Shown here: piece after piece, positions 1-8,020 of the stretch
How the letters are laid out: the number at the start of each line of letters is the position of its first letter
How positions within the stretch are numbered: the first letter of the stretch is position 1
Assembly (NCBI RefSeq): GCF_023525255.1
Contig: NZ_CP073355.1
Coordinates: 1,240,001 to 1,304,000 of the forward strand
Source of the DNA: Thermospira aquatica
GTDB taxonomy: Bacteria; Spirochaetota; Brevinematia; Brevinematales; Thermospiraceae
DNA length: 64,000 nucleotides
Reading direction: 5' to 3'
The notes under the pieces: generated by a model
Databases searched by the model: none
Seen by the model: the letters and a program-made list of their open reading frames with translations, nothing else
What the model was told of the DNA's origin: nothing
Translations under genes and position numbers: made by a program

Positions 1-1
1 G

Positions 2-1102
2 GATGCTATTGTGCCGACAGGAGAACAGAACATTCTGCCAGTTTTGTTAGCAGACTTTGGTCGTGTGAGAGGTGTTGTGTTGCCCGGATTTGCAAACCCG
101 AGTATAAAACTCTACAAACCAGGCACTTCTGAAGTAGCCACGAATAAATTTGGAGAACTCCTGGTAACAGGTGCAGCTGGAACAGGAGCTTATACGGTAG
201 ACTTTGCTATGCCAGGAATCTATGATGTTGGACTAAGCGGGAGAAACTACCGTGAGGTTCGTGTCAGAAATATAGAGGTTTTTGCCAATGTAGTCACCAA
301 CATCGGGACGAACAAGATGGAGCATGATCTTTTGAGTCCGGATGCGACTGGAGAACAGACGGTGGTATGTCTGGATGACATGGAGACGGCGATCACGTTC
401 CCATCCGGGACGATAGGGGAGAACTTCCGACTGGATATCTGGATTACGAACATGACACCTGAGCAGCAGGAAGCAACGGGACAGAAACCCATTCAGGCGC
501 CACTTGACAAAGCGAACGCCAAGGCGTGGATATTTGTGATTCGGAATGCGAAGGGAAAAGAGCAGCCCGAGCAGTGGTTGAGAAACGATGCGACGATTAC
601 GATAGCGTATGATCCGGCGTATATCAGTGCGCAGGGTTGGAGTGAGGAGAAGCTCTCGATTTACTACTGGCGAGCCACGACGAAGCAGTGGGTAAAGCTT
701 GGAGGCGTAGTTGATCGCAATGCTCGTACGGTAAAAGTCAAGGTGAGTTATCTCCACAAATACTACACGGTGATGGCTGACATAGCGGAGAAGGTGAAGG
801 AAGGCTTCATCAGTGTACGTACGGATCCGAAGGTATTTACGCCGCGCCGTGGTGGACGTGAGGTTCAGAACATGAAGCTTTCGATAGTGTTTGAAAAACC
901 TGTTGAGAAGTATGTGGTGAAGATCTATGATCTGAAGGGGAATCTGGTGTACAAAGTCGAGAGGAGTGGTGAGTTTGCCAATGGAGAGGTTTATTGGGAT
1001 GGTAAGGATCTCTCCGGATATGATGTTGCTGGTGGGGTGTATGTGTACAAGATTGAGGCAGGAGGGTATGTGTACAGTGGGACGATTGTGATAGCGAGAT
1101 AA
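2..1102 (+). CDS. Secreted or surface protein with FlgD-type Ig C-terminal domain (5' partial)
   Basis: The reading frame is open from the window edge, so the true start lies upstream; the GTG at 11 is only an internal codon candidate. The protein is beta-rich. Its last ~90 residues (from about residue 275) look like the FlgD-like/secretion-tail Ig fold seen in hook-cap proteins and in cell-surface proteins: VVKIYDLKGNLVYKVER, then VYWDGKDLSGYDVAGGVYVYKI. The N-terminal part has an Ig/carboxypeptidase-regulatory flavour (PGIYDVGLSGRNYREV). Function is unknown; surface or extracellular location is inferred from the domain type. It is followed within 10 nt by a strong hairpin terminator. Confidence 0.7.
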   Translation, partial: DAIVPTGEQNILPVLLADFGRVRGVVLPGFANPSIKLYKPGTSEVATNKFGELLVTGAAGTGAYTVDFAMPGIYDVGLSGRNYREVRVRNIEVFANVVTNIGTNKMEHDLLSPDATGEQTVVCLDDMETAITFPSGTIGENFRLDIWITNMTPEQQEATGQKPIQAPLDKANAKAWIFVIRNAKGKEQPEQWLRNDATITIAYDPAYISAQGWSEEKLSIYYWRATTKQWVKLGGVVDRNARTVKVKVSYLHKYYTVMADIAEKVKEGFISVRTDPKVFTPRRGGREVQNMKLSIVFEKPVEKYVVKIYDLKGNLVYKVERSGEFANGEVYWDGKDLSGYDVAGGVYVYKIEAGGYVYSGTIVIAR

Positions 1103-1107
1103 AGAAA

Positions 1108-1136
1108 AAGCCCGGCTTTCCGCCGGGCTTTTTTTG
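1108..1136. terminator. Bidirectional rho-independent terminator
   Basis: A 9-bp perfect stem (AAGCCCGGC / GCCGGGCTT, 5-nt loop) is followed by a T run on the plus strand and by TTTTTCTTT on the minus strand. It can therefore end both the partial surface-protein gene and the convergent ssb gene. Confidence 0.9.
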
Positions 1137-1166
1137 TGGAGGTGAGCGAAGGTTGGGATTTTACTT

Positions 1167-1514
1167 TTACGAGTTCTTTTTCTGTTTTGAGGGTGGCATA
1201 AACTTGACATCGTTAGCGGTGATGGTAACCTTTGCGTGTTTTTGTCCGGTTGGGTCTTCCCAACGGCTTTTATGGAGTTTTCCTGAGACGATGATTCTGC
1301 GGCCCTTTTTGAGGTAGGCGGCACAGATTTCGGCTATTTTTCCCCAGGCGGTCACCTCGAAGTAGCTGGTTTCCTTTTTTTCAGCTTGCTTTTGGGAGAA
1401 GGCTGTATGAGCGATAGCGAATCGAGTGTAAGCAGAACCTTCTGAGGTATAGCGGATCTGGGGTTCACGGACAACACCACCTTCAACAACCACCACATTA
1501 ACGGATTTGGACAT
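1167..1514 (-). CDS. ssb: Single-stranded DNA-binding protein, short form
   Basis: This 115-residue OB-fold protein binds ssDNA during replication and repair. Family motifs are visible: an N-terminal VNVVVVEGGVVREPQIRYT strand pair, SYFEVTAWGKIAEICAAYLKKG (the WGK..A motif) and GRRIIVSGKLHKSRWED. The start ATG is 6-8 nt after GGAGGATCC. Classical SSB is ~170 residues and ends in an acidic DDDIPF-like tail that recruits partner proteins. This one stops at FMPPSKQKKNS and has a basic end with no acidic tail. It may be a paralogue or the only SSB; that cannot be decided from this window. Confidence 0.92.
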   Translation of the reverse strand: MSKSVNVVVVEGGVVREPQIRYTSEGSAYTRFAIAHTAFSQKQAEKKETSYFEVTAWGKIAEICAAYLKKGRRIIVSGKLHKSRWEDPTGQKHAKVTITANDVKFMPPSKQKKNS

Positions 1515-1548
1515 AGGATCCTCCTTGTTTTTTGTTTTTTTGCTACAT

Positions 1549-1554
1549 ATTATA
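1549..1554 (-). promoter_or_regulatory. Candidate -10 of ssb
   Basis: A perfect TATAAT lies on the minus strand about 35 nt upstream of the ssb start. No good -35 hexamer lies at 16-18 bp; TTAACA occurs at 22 bp. Only the -10 is convincing. Confidence 0.45.
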
Positions 1555-1646
1555 TCGAAAAAAATTTGTTATAATTGTTAAAAAAAGGCACCTTTGCGGG
1601 TCTTTTGAAAAAAAATTTTTTTAAGAAGGTGGAGTATCGAGAGGGT

Positions 1647-1797
1647 GCTATTTCCTTTTTGCAGTGGGGAAGAGCTATTACCATGGTACAGGGAAAACAC
1701 TTTGTTGGTTTTACCATCTGCCGGTAACAAAGAAAAGAGGGTTTATTTTTTGATTTCTTCCAGGTATAGTGTATGCATGGAAACTGCAAAAAGCTAA
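1647..1797. repeat. 19-nt interspersed repeat array 1, left part
   Basis: This is the left flank of a repeat array later split by an IS. The unit consensus is ACTGCAACAAGGTAATAGC. Reverse-orientation copies lie at 1647-1665 and 1674-1692, a degraded forward copy probably at 1721-1740, and a forward copy at 1783-1797 that continues at 3873 after the IS insertion. The region lies between the divergently read ssb (minus) and a TPR gene (plus). No gene is supported here. Confidence 0.75.
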
Positions 1798-3868
1798 CCC
1801 AACTTGCAACCTAATGCTCTAAAACTAAGATGTATCAAGGCTTTCATTTTTTCGATTCTCCCTTTTAGGTAACACGGATTTTTTCTGAAAGAAGGGACAT
1901 TCCTTATAGTTCAGGGCATGATATATCTCCCTTACACGAACGATGGGTTTACTGCATTTCTTTATGTAAATCGTCCTCCCTGTCCTCGTCTTCATCTCAC
2001 TGGTAATAAGCTTCTGCGTGTTCATCCTCCTGACTATATTACTCCAATCATCTCTTATCCCCTTCGCCTTGAGCTTTTGCCTTATGGTGTTTACAACCAT
2101 ATACGCAAGGATACTCCCATAGATGTGTGCCTCTGAATAGATGTCTTTTTGATGAAACACTGGTCTCATCTTCAGATCACTCTTCAATACCCTGAATGTT
2201 CCCTCTATCTCCCTCAATGTGTTGTATATCTTCCATATCGTCTCTTCATCTTCCCCCTTGAGGGTGGTGCGGATAAAATGCCCCAGGCACCTTCACTCCT
2301 TCCACCCTCTTCCACTTAATCTCCGTCGCTATCCCATCCTTCTCCTTTATCTTCACCTCGTACAGACGGTTCACCGAGGGGTATCTCTCTTTTAACCTCC
2401 CAAGCCTCTCATATACCTTCTCTATCCTCTTTATCCCTCCCTTCCTCTCTATCCCCCGCTTGATAGACTCCAGCCCCTCTTCATACCTCTTTGAGAGTTC
2501 CTCTTCCATGCTCTGCTCTTTGAGCGCCTTCCCTTGCTCTTTATATACAAAACCTGTCTTCATATCCTTCAACTTCTACCCATTGGGCAAAAATCTCATT
2601 GCCTCTCTCTGTCTGTAAGCCTTCTGCCCTTCTCCTCTATCTCAGCTATATGACGGTCTTTCATCTTCGCAAGGGATACACATACATAGTCCCTCTTTTG
2701 CTCCCGTAACATCCTGAGATTCTCCTCAGTGGCTATCCCTGCATCTATTACTATCACAGGACAGTGACCCTCCAGGATATCGCTCCTCCATGTCTTTAAT
2801 AGTCTTCTTCAAAGTCTTACTGTCCCTGATGTTTCCTTCATAGATATGGCTGTATCGGATGAAACCCATCGTGTCTGTCACCAATCCCAATGCCATAAGC
2901 TTTGCATCATTACGCCTCTCTTTGCTCCAAACCTCGCCTTCTCACTATCCCTCTTCTCCCCCTCAAAATAGAGATTCGTTAGATCATAGAGTATTATCTT
3001 GTCTTGCGGTGTAAATAACTCCCCAGTGCGTCTGGCCATCCATCGATCTATCTCCTCTTTGGCTTGATAAAGCTTTCGGCTCACTTTGTAAAGATGGTGC
3101 CTGCTTACACGCCCAGGCTCTACCCCATAAAGTTCACTTAACCCACTGTTTTCCTTCAGCCATTCCTCTGTCTTGTGCTCAGAAGCAGGAAATACCGCAC
3201 GGGCAGTTATGTATATCATCGCCATCTTAATCCATCTCTCCTCCCACCCCAATTCACCCAGATATCTCGATAACCCTAACTCCTCAAGTGCCTGCCTGCA
3301 TAACCACTCAGCACCAACCTCACGAGCATCATTATGCTCAAGACTGTTTACATCTACCTCCTGATAGTCATGAGACCCCTCATCTGCTGCCTCTGTGCTT
3401 ACAAGGGATTCCTTTGGTATATCCAGTAACCCCTTCTGTATGATAATACTGGCATAATGCTGAGCAAGGTTTTCTATCTTTTGGGGTATCTGTGAAACAA
3501 AAAGGGAAGGCCTCTTGTAAACAATCTGTTCAATCCTGTCAGCAAGAACTTTATGGTCTGATCTATCAGGAAGTTCTTCGAGCTTACCAAGGTTGAGAAT
3601 ATTTCTATGTCTTACAGTATTACCGAGGCGATAACTCTCACAGAGGCGGTAGTAGGTATACCGTTTACCAGTCTTTCTGTTAGGTATGGATATAGGTTTA
3701 ACGAACATGAGTAGAGTATAGCATAGGAGTGGCAGTAATGTCAAGTAGAAACTATTATTTAGGGACTACATACTAATTTCCAGAAACGATATTCATAAAA
3801 ATCAAGGGGTTAGGAGCTTAAGATAACCCAAATTGGAGGATTTTTGGGGTAAAATGTTGCAAGTTGGG
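1798..3868 (-). mobile_element. IS1634-like insertion sequence, decayed
   Basis: The 2,071-bp element has 13-bp perfect terminal inverted repeats (CCCAACTTGCAAC at 1798-1810, its complement at 3856-3868). It is flanked by a 4-bp direct repeat CTAA (1794-1797 and 3869-3872). Removing the element and one CTAA restores a full 19-nt repeat unit, so the insertion is younger than the repeat array. It carries one broken transposase gene on the minus strand. Confidence 0.85.
1825..3708 (-). pseudogene. IS1634-family transposase, frameshifted
   Basis: A DDE transposase is reconstructed from minus-strand fragments in several frames. The N-terminal part (from ATG 3708, MFVKPISIPNRKTGKRYTYY) carries the first Asp in ILYDLTNLYFEGEKRDSEKA. 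After a shift near 2.9 kb the frame reads LMALGLVTDTMGF. The second Asp lies in VIVIDAGIATEENLR (about 2.7 kb). The C-terminal part holds IEGTFRVLKSDLKMRPVFH and YSEAHIYGSILAYMVVNTI, with the Glu region. At least four frame breaks (near 2.9, 2.78, 2.57 and 2.23 kb) make it inactive. Family assignment rests on the YDLTNLYF / DAGIATEENL / IEGTFRVLK motif order of IS1634/IS4-type enzymes. Confidence 0.85.
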
Positions 3869-4555
3869 CTAAGAGCTTATGACAAAATTTCAGGGCAACT
3901 ATTTCGGCAGAGTGTTTTGATCCTCATCAAAACTTGCTATTACCTTATCGCAGTCTACGGATAGTAACCCATGGACTGCCGAGGGGAGGAACGTTCCAGG
4001 TTTTCGCAAGCAAAGCAGGATCTTCCCTTACTACAGTCTGATTTTTGGTAGAAGAAACTGTAAAAGGGTAAGAGCTTGTTGCAAGGTCTTAAACTCAAAA
4101 TTTCCTCACTGTTTTTATATTGCTGTGAAGGGTTGTCACAACTTGCTATTCTTTTATCGCAGCACCGATTTTTTTGCTATCACACTGCAACAAGTAAAGA
4201 GCATTGGCTATTTTCTTTTTCCTGAAATATGGTAATAGCAATCGTCTCTCCGCACACGGGAGTGAACGAAAAAAAGTATTTAACAGTTTAATCCTTGTCT
4301 GGCAGAGGTGATATTCCCATTTTGCAGGCCTGGATTTTCTAGTAAACTGTGATAAGGAAAGAGCTATAATGTTTTTTTCAACTGGAAAAGGGAATAGCTC
4401 ACGTGCCATTGACATCCTCCTGCAACACGGGAAGCGCAAAACATATTTTTCTCACTGCAACAGGGAAAGAGTTATCTACCTAGGGAAAACATGAAGGGCC
4501 TTTACTATGTAACCACACACCACTCATTTTTTAAAACTGCGACAGGGTAAGAGCA
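3869..4555. repeat. 19-nt interspersed repeat array 1, right part
   Basis: Forward copies (ACTG...AGC) start at 4057, 4184, 4221, 4346, 4381, 4419, 4454 and 4537. Reverse copies start at 3936, 4019, 4145 and 4310. A degraded forward copy lies at 3975. Forward copies in runs are 35-38 bp apart. Each reverse copy is followed by a forward copy 36-39 bp later. Variation is concentrated at the C/T, A/G and T/G positions of the unit (ACTGYRAYARGGKAAKAGC). A short hairpin GTTTTGAT/ATCAAAAC (3914-3933) sits just before the reverse copy at 3936. No protein gene is supported in 3745-4703. Confidence 0.8.
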
Positions 4556-4650
4556 ATTCTTTTAAGGAAGAGACGAAGTGCCTCTTGTTTTATTTTTTTC
4601 CCTATGCTAACCATCATTTCTTACTCCATGGAAAACACGAGCGAAAAAAC

Positions 4651-4679
4651 TTGCAAAAACTTTCTTTTCTCTTTATCTT
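4651..4679 (+). promoter_or_regulatory. Candidate sigma70 promoter of the TPR gene
   Basis: TTGCAA (4651-4656), a 17-bp spacer and TATCTT (4674-4679), about 25 nt upstream of the ATG at 4704. An AAGGAG ribosome binding site follows. Confidence 0.5.
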
Positions 4680-4703
4680 AATAAGAAAGTCTAAGGAGTA
4701 AAT

Positions 4704-5423
4704 ATGAAAAGATGGTTTTTTATAGCCACTCTTTTTTTGTGGGGCACTGTTTTTGCGCAGGAAACAGAAACCGAAACACCAACCACCGAAACACCAAAGA
4801 TCGAAGAGTCTGCACCGGCGGAATCTATTTCAGAGACCAGACCCACCCCTGCACCTTCACTTTCACCACAGATAGTGGAACCAAAACGTCCTGCTTTATC
4901 CCCTTCAAGTGAAGATCGACTTCTTCAAGCAATACAGGCCAATCCTACTGATAGAAATGCGTATAATCGTTTACTTGACTACTACCGAAGTCAGAATCGC
5001 ACAGAAGACCATCTCAAGATCCTTATCAAAGCGATTCAAAACGTGGGAGGAAATCTCAACTATTACCTTCTCATGGGGGATGATTATATGACACTGGGAG
5101 ATTATTCCAAAGCAATCATCTCCTATCAGTACGCCGTGAAAGAAGCCCCCAGCAATCCCGTTTGTTATCTTAAGCTTGGCAATGCCCATCTTGCTCAGAA
5201 AAACTACTACTCAGCAGAAACTGCCCTTCTGGCCGCGCTCCATTATGGAGAAGCCTCGGGCAAGATTAATGTTGCTTTTGCCTCTCGTCTTCTGGGTGAG
5301 TGTTATGAAGGTGTGAAAAACTACCAGGAATCACTCAAATGGTATCAGAAGGCTTACAGGCTTTCTCCCACCCAGGAATATAAAGCTTTTGTTAATCGTA
5401 TTCAGGCTTTGACGAATCAATAA
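4704..5423 (+). CDS. Periplasmic or secreted TPR protein
   Basis: The 239-residue protein begins with a signal peptide (MKRWFFIATLFLWGTVFAQ, cleavage likely after FA). A low-complexity Thr/Glu/Pro linker (residues ~20-70) follows, then two to three tetratricopeptide repeats: NLNYYLLMGDDYMTLGDYSK, PVCYLKLGNAHLAQKNYYSA and ASRLLGECYEGVKNYQESLK. TPRs mediate protein-protein contacts; the partner is unknown. The start follows AAGGAG at 7 nt. It converges on purM with a 1-nt gap and no visible terminator. Confidence 0.8.
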   Translation: MKRWFFIATLFLWGTVFAQETETETPTTETPKIEESAPAESISETRPTPAPSLSPQIVEPKRPALSPSSEDRLLQAIQANPTDRNAYNRLLDYYRSQNRTEDHLKILIKAIQNVGGNLNYYLLMGDDYMTLGDYSKAIISYQYAVKEAPSNPVCYLKLGNAHLAQKNYYSAETALLAALHYGEASGKINVAFASRLLGECYEGVKNYQESLKWYQKAYRLSPTQEYKAFVNRIQALTNQ

Positions 5424-5424
5424 T

Positions 5425-6579
5425 TTAATAAAAAAATTCCCCGAACGGTGTTTTGAGGATCACTTCATTGTGACTGTTTGGGGATGATTCAATCCTTCCA
5501 ACAATTTTCGCTTCGATGTTATACTTTTCTCCGATATGGACCAGTGTTTCGGCAGCGTCACGTGGCACATAGACCTCAAGACGATGCCCCATGTTGAAGA
5601 CCTGGTACATTTCTCTCCAGGGCACACCAGTTTTTTGTATAATCTCAAAAAGAGGTGGAACAGGAAAGAGGTTATCCTTAATATACCGAAGAGAAAAGCC
5701 AAAATGCTTGCATTTAACCTGTCCTCCTCCCGTACAATGAACGATACCGTGGATAGCCTCTCGCATCGTAGAAAGCATCTCCCGGATAATGGGCAGATAC
5801 GACCTTGTTGGAGAAAGAAGTGCCTCACCTATGCAAAAGTTGGTGCCTGGGAGTCTATCTTCGAGGTGATAGGGCCCCTGGTAGACAAGATCGGGATTTA
5901 TGGTAGCCGAAAAACTCTCAGGATACTTGAGAGCATACTCATGCGAGAGGAGTTGATGCCTGGCAAGCGTGAGACCATTGGAGGCAATGCCAGAGTTTGG
6001 TTGAGTTTCGTAACTACTCTGTCCCGTTGAGGAGAAACCCACAATCACATCACCAGGTTGCATTTTCATGGTGATCACTTCTTCGCCCTTGAGTTTGGCG
6101 ATAGCGGTAGCGTCAACAATCACTGTCTGAACAAGGTCACCCACATCAGCCGTTTCTCCCCCACTCATCATACACACAATATTGTGAGGCCTGAGGGAAG
6201 AGAAAAACGTTTCATAGCCATGGATGATTGCCTTGATCGCCTCTCCTGGCACACGATGAGCATTTCTTCCGATAGTATTTGAAAACAAAAATGGTCCCGT
6301 TGCTCCAACGCAAGCCATATCGTCAATATTCATTACAGCGGCATCCTGCGCGAGGCCGGCATACCATTGATCATTGCCGGTTTCTTTTGCCATCAGATAC
6401 GCCACACTTGATTTTGTCCCACTTCCGTCGGCATGCATGACAATGTACCTGTTGTGATGAAAAGGATCAGGTAAGATTTTACAAAAACTTCCAGGGAAAG
6501 CCCCTTCATTGAGGCCCTCGATGGCAGCATGAACATCCTCTTTGGTTGGAGAAACTCCCCTAAGTCTATATTTATCCAT
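5425..6579 (-). CDS. purM: Phosphoribosylformylglycinamidine cyclo-ligase (AIR synthase)
   Basis: It catalyses the ATP-dependent ring closure of FGAM to AIR in de novo purine synthesis (cytosol). PurM/AIRS features: MHADGSGTKSSVAYLMA (substrate loop), NIDDMACVGATGPFLFSNTIGRN, MMSGGETADV, GFSSTGQSSYE and GIVHCTGGGQVKCKHFG. The ATG at 6579 (MDKYRLRGVSPTKED) is preferred over the longer frame (up to 6639) because GGAG precedes it at normal spacing and the extension is not family-like. It gives 384 residues, longer than the ~345 of E. coli PurM; the family also has longer variants. It is monocistronic, with its own promoter. Confidence 0.9.
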   Translation of the reverse strand: MDKYRLRGVSPTKEDVHAAIEGLNEGAFPGSFCKILPDPFHHNRYIVMHADGSGTKSSVAYLMAKETGNDQWYAGLAQDAAVMNIDDMACVGATGPFLFSNTIGRNAHRVPGEAIKAIIHGYETFFSSLRPHNIVCMMSGGETADVGDLVQTVIVDATAIAKLKGEEVITMKMQPGDVIVGFSSTGQSSYETQPNSGIASNGLTLARHQLLSHEYALKYPESFSATINPDLVYQGPYHLEDRLPGTNFCIGEALLSPTRSYLPIIREMLSTMREAIHGIVHCTGGGQVKCKHFGFSLRYIKDNLFPVPPLFEIIQKTGVPWREMYQVFNMGHRLEVYVPRDAAETLVHIGEKYNIEAKIVGRIESSPNSHNEVILKTPFGEFFY

Positions 6580-6609
6580 CGCGCGAACTCCATCATTTTG
6601 TAGTTTCTT

Positions 6610-6639
6610 ATTATAATGAGAGTTTGAGGTATCTGTCAA
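6610..6639 (-). promoter_or_regulatory. sigma70-type promoter of purM
   Basis: On the minus strand: TTGACA (6639-6634), an 18-bp spacer and TATAAT (6615-6610), 31 nt upstream of the purM ATG. Both hexamers match consensus. Confidence 0.7.
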
Positions 6640-6912
6640 AGAAAATCAGACGATCTTAAAGTTTTTATTGAATATATCTGTATTTTTTCTCTCGAGTACT
6701 ACCGTAGAACAGGTTTACGTTTTCTTATAATAGGCTTGGATGGAGATTTTTAAAGATACCTGTACTAGAAAAATAAAAGAAGGAAAAGCAAAAGTATTGA
6801 TCCACGCTGAAACAGAAAAGTATGTTTTTAGATTTTTCTAACTTTTTTCCGTTCATCGCTAGACCCCAAAAGCTAGTCTCGTCCTAAGTACCCAGGTAAT
6901 TTTTTTCTAGGG

Positions 6913-6942
6913 TTTGGAAAATTTTGACAAAATTTTTCCAAA
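6913..6942. promoter_or_regulatory. AT-rich inverted repeat in the purM-rpsL gap
   Basis: TTTGGAAAATTTT (6913-6925) faces AAAATTTTTCCAAA (6929-6942), a near-perfect dyad with a 3-nt centre. It lies ~130 bp upstream of the rpsL promoter. It may be an operator or a structural element. Apart from the purM promoter at its left edge and the rpsL promoter at its right, I see no supported gene in 6640-7071. Confidence 0.4.
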
Positions 6943-7071
6943 GAAGGCATTTTTTGGTTTTTTATGATTGGGAAAGGTGGGTACTGTTCTCTGCTCCAAG
7001 ACTTTTCAAAGATGGAATATATGAAATAAAAAATTTTTTGTTTTCTTTTTCGTTGTTATCCCTCTCTTTGC

Positions 7072-7100
7072 TTGACAAATAGATTTTTTTGGTTTATAAT
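7072..7100 (+). promoter_or_regulatory. Consensus sigma70 promoter of the ribosomal cluster
   Basis: TTGACA (7072-7077), exactly 17 bp, TATAAT (7095-7100). Both hexamers are perfect, 45 nt before rpsL. It probably drives the whole str-S10-spc-alpha transcript. Confidence 0.88.
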
Positions 7101-7145
7101 ATTTTTCACTTTAATTTTTTGAAAAAGGACAAGGAGATATTTGAT

Positions 7146-7520
7146 ATGCCAACGATCAATCAATTGGTGCGCAAGGGCAGACAAAAGGTACTCTATAAGA
7201 GTAAGTCGCCTGCTCTCGAGGGAAATCCTCAGAAGAGAGGTGTGTGTGTAAAAGTGACGACCATGACCCCCAAGAAGCCGAACTCTGCTTTGCGTAAGAT
7301 TGCGAGGGTGCGCTTGAGTAATGGGATAGAGGTGACCGCCTATATTCCAGGTATTGGTCACAATCTTCAAGAGCACTCTGTTGTTTTGGTTCGAGGTGGT
7401 CGTGTAAAAGACCTTCCTGGTGTGCGTTATCATATTATTCGTGGTACTTTGGATGCGCTGGGTGTGGAGAAGCGTTTTACCAGCCGATCAAAGTATGGTG
7501 CTAAGAAACCAAAATCCTAA
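7146..7520 (+). CDS. rpsL: 30S ribosomal protein S12
   Basis: S12 sits at the 30S decoding centre. The start is the ATG at 7146 ([14 protein letters not shown]) after AAGGAGATA; the open frame to 7089 is not family-like. Conserved [20 protein letters not shown] and [18 protein letters not shown] are present. Both Lys positions where streptomycin-resistance changes are known are wild type. 124 residues, normal length. First gene of the cluster. Confidence 0.97.
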   Translation: MPTINQLVRKGRQKVLYKSKSPALEGNPQKRGVCVKVTTMTPKKPNSALRKIARVRLSNGIEVTAYIPGIGHNLQEHSVVLVRGGRVKDLPGVRYHIIRGTLDALGVEKRFTSRSKYGAKKPKS

Positions 7521-7537
7521 GAAAAAGAGGGTGAAGT

Positions 7538-8011
7538 ATGCCTAGAAAAAAAACAGCGCAATTAGTTCGTTCGGTGACTCCCGATCCTAAATACAAAAGT
7601 GTACTTGTAGCTAAACTGATCAATAGGACGATGAAAGATGGTAAAAAAGCGATTGCTCAAAAGATTGTTTATGGTGCTATTGAGTATCTTGCAGAAAAAA
7701 CCAAAACACCTGCTTTAGAGGCTTTTGAGCAAGCCATTCAAAACATTAAACCACCTATTGAAGTTCGTTCTCGGCGTGTAGGTGGTGCTACCTATCAGGT
7801 GCCTGTTGAAGTGAGACCAGAGCGTCAGATTGCTCTTGCCTTTCGTTGGTTGGTGACACTTTCTGCAAAACGGAAAGGCCACTCTATGGCTGAAAAGCTT
7901 GGGGCGGAATTAGTAGATGCTTTTCATAATACCGGATCTTGTGTGAAGAAAAAAGAAGATACTATCAAGATGGCAGAGGCTAACCGTGCCTTTGCTCATT
8001 ACCGCTGGTAA
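7538..8011 (+). CDS. rpsG: 30S ribosomal protein S7
   Basis: S7 nucleates assembly of the 30S head. [56 protein letters not shown] and the C-terminal [13 protein letters not shown] are all typical. 157 residues, 17 nt after rpsL. Confidence 0.97.
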   Translation: MPRKKTAQLVRSVTPDPKYKSVLVAKLINRTMKDGKKAIAQKIVYGAIEYLAEKTKTPALEAFEQAIQNIKPPIEVRSRRVGGATYQVPVEVRPERQIALAFRWLVTLSAKRKGHSMAEKLGAELVDAFHNTGSCVKKKEDTIKMAEANRAFAHYRW

Positions 8012-8020
8012 GGAGAGGAT

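Noticed and set aside
233-1324. 363-codon minus-strand frame opposite the surface protein and ssb
   Set aside because: Shadow of the plus-strand gene; it runs through a terminator hairpin and across part of ssb in another frame.
1550-1789. 79-codon minus-strand frame upstream of ssb
   Set aside because: Lies over the ssb promoter and repeat copies; no ribosome binding site.
4146-4439. 97-codon minus-strand frame in array 1
   Set aside because: It runs through several repeat copies, has no ribosome site, and its residues mirror the repeat unit.
1647-4555. Shufflon-like invertible segment system
   Set aside because: The 19-bp unit length and mixed orientation recall shufflon repeats, but segments between copies are too short to encode alternative protein ends and no recombinase is nearby. 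Kept only as a thought.
6740-6841. 33-codon frame starting MEIFKDTCTRKIKEGKAKVL
   Set aside because: No convincing ribosome binding site, no recognisable family and very AT-rich surroundings. A TATAAT-like element upstream is not enough.
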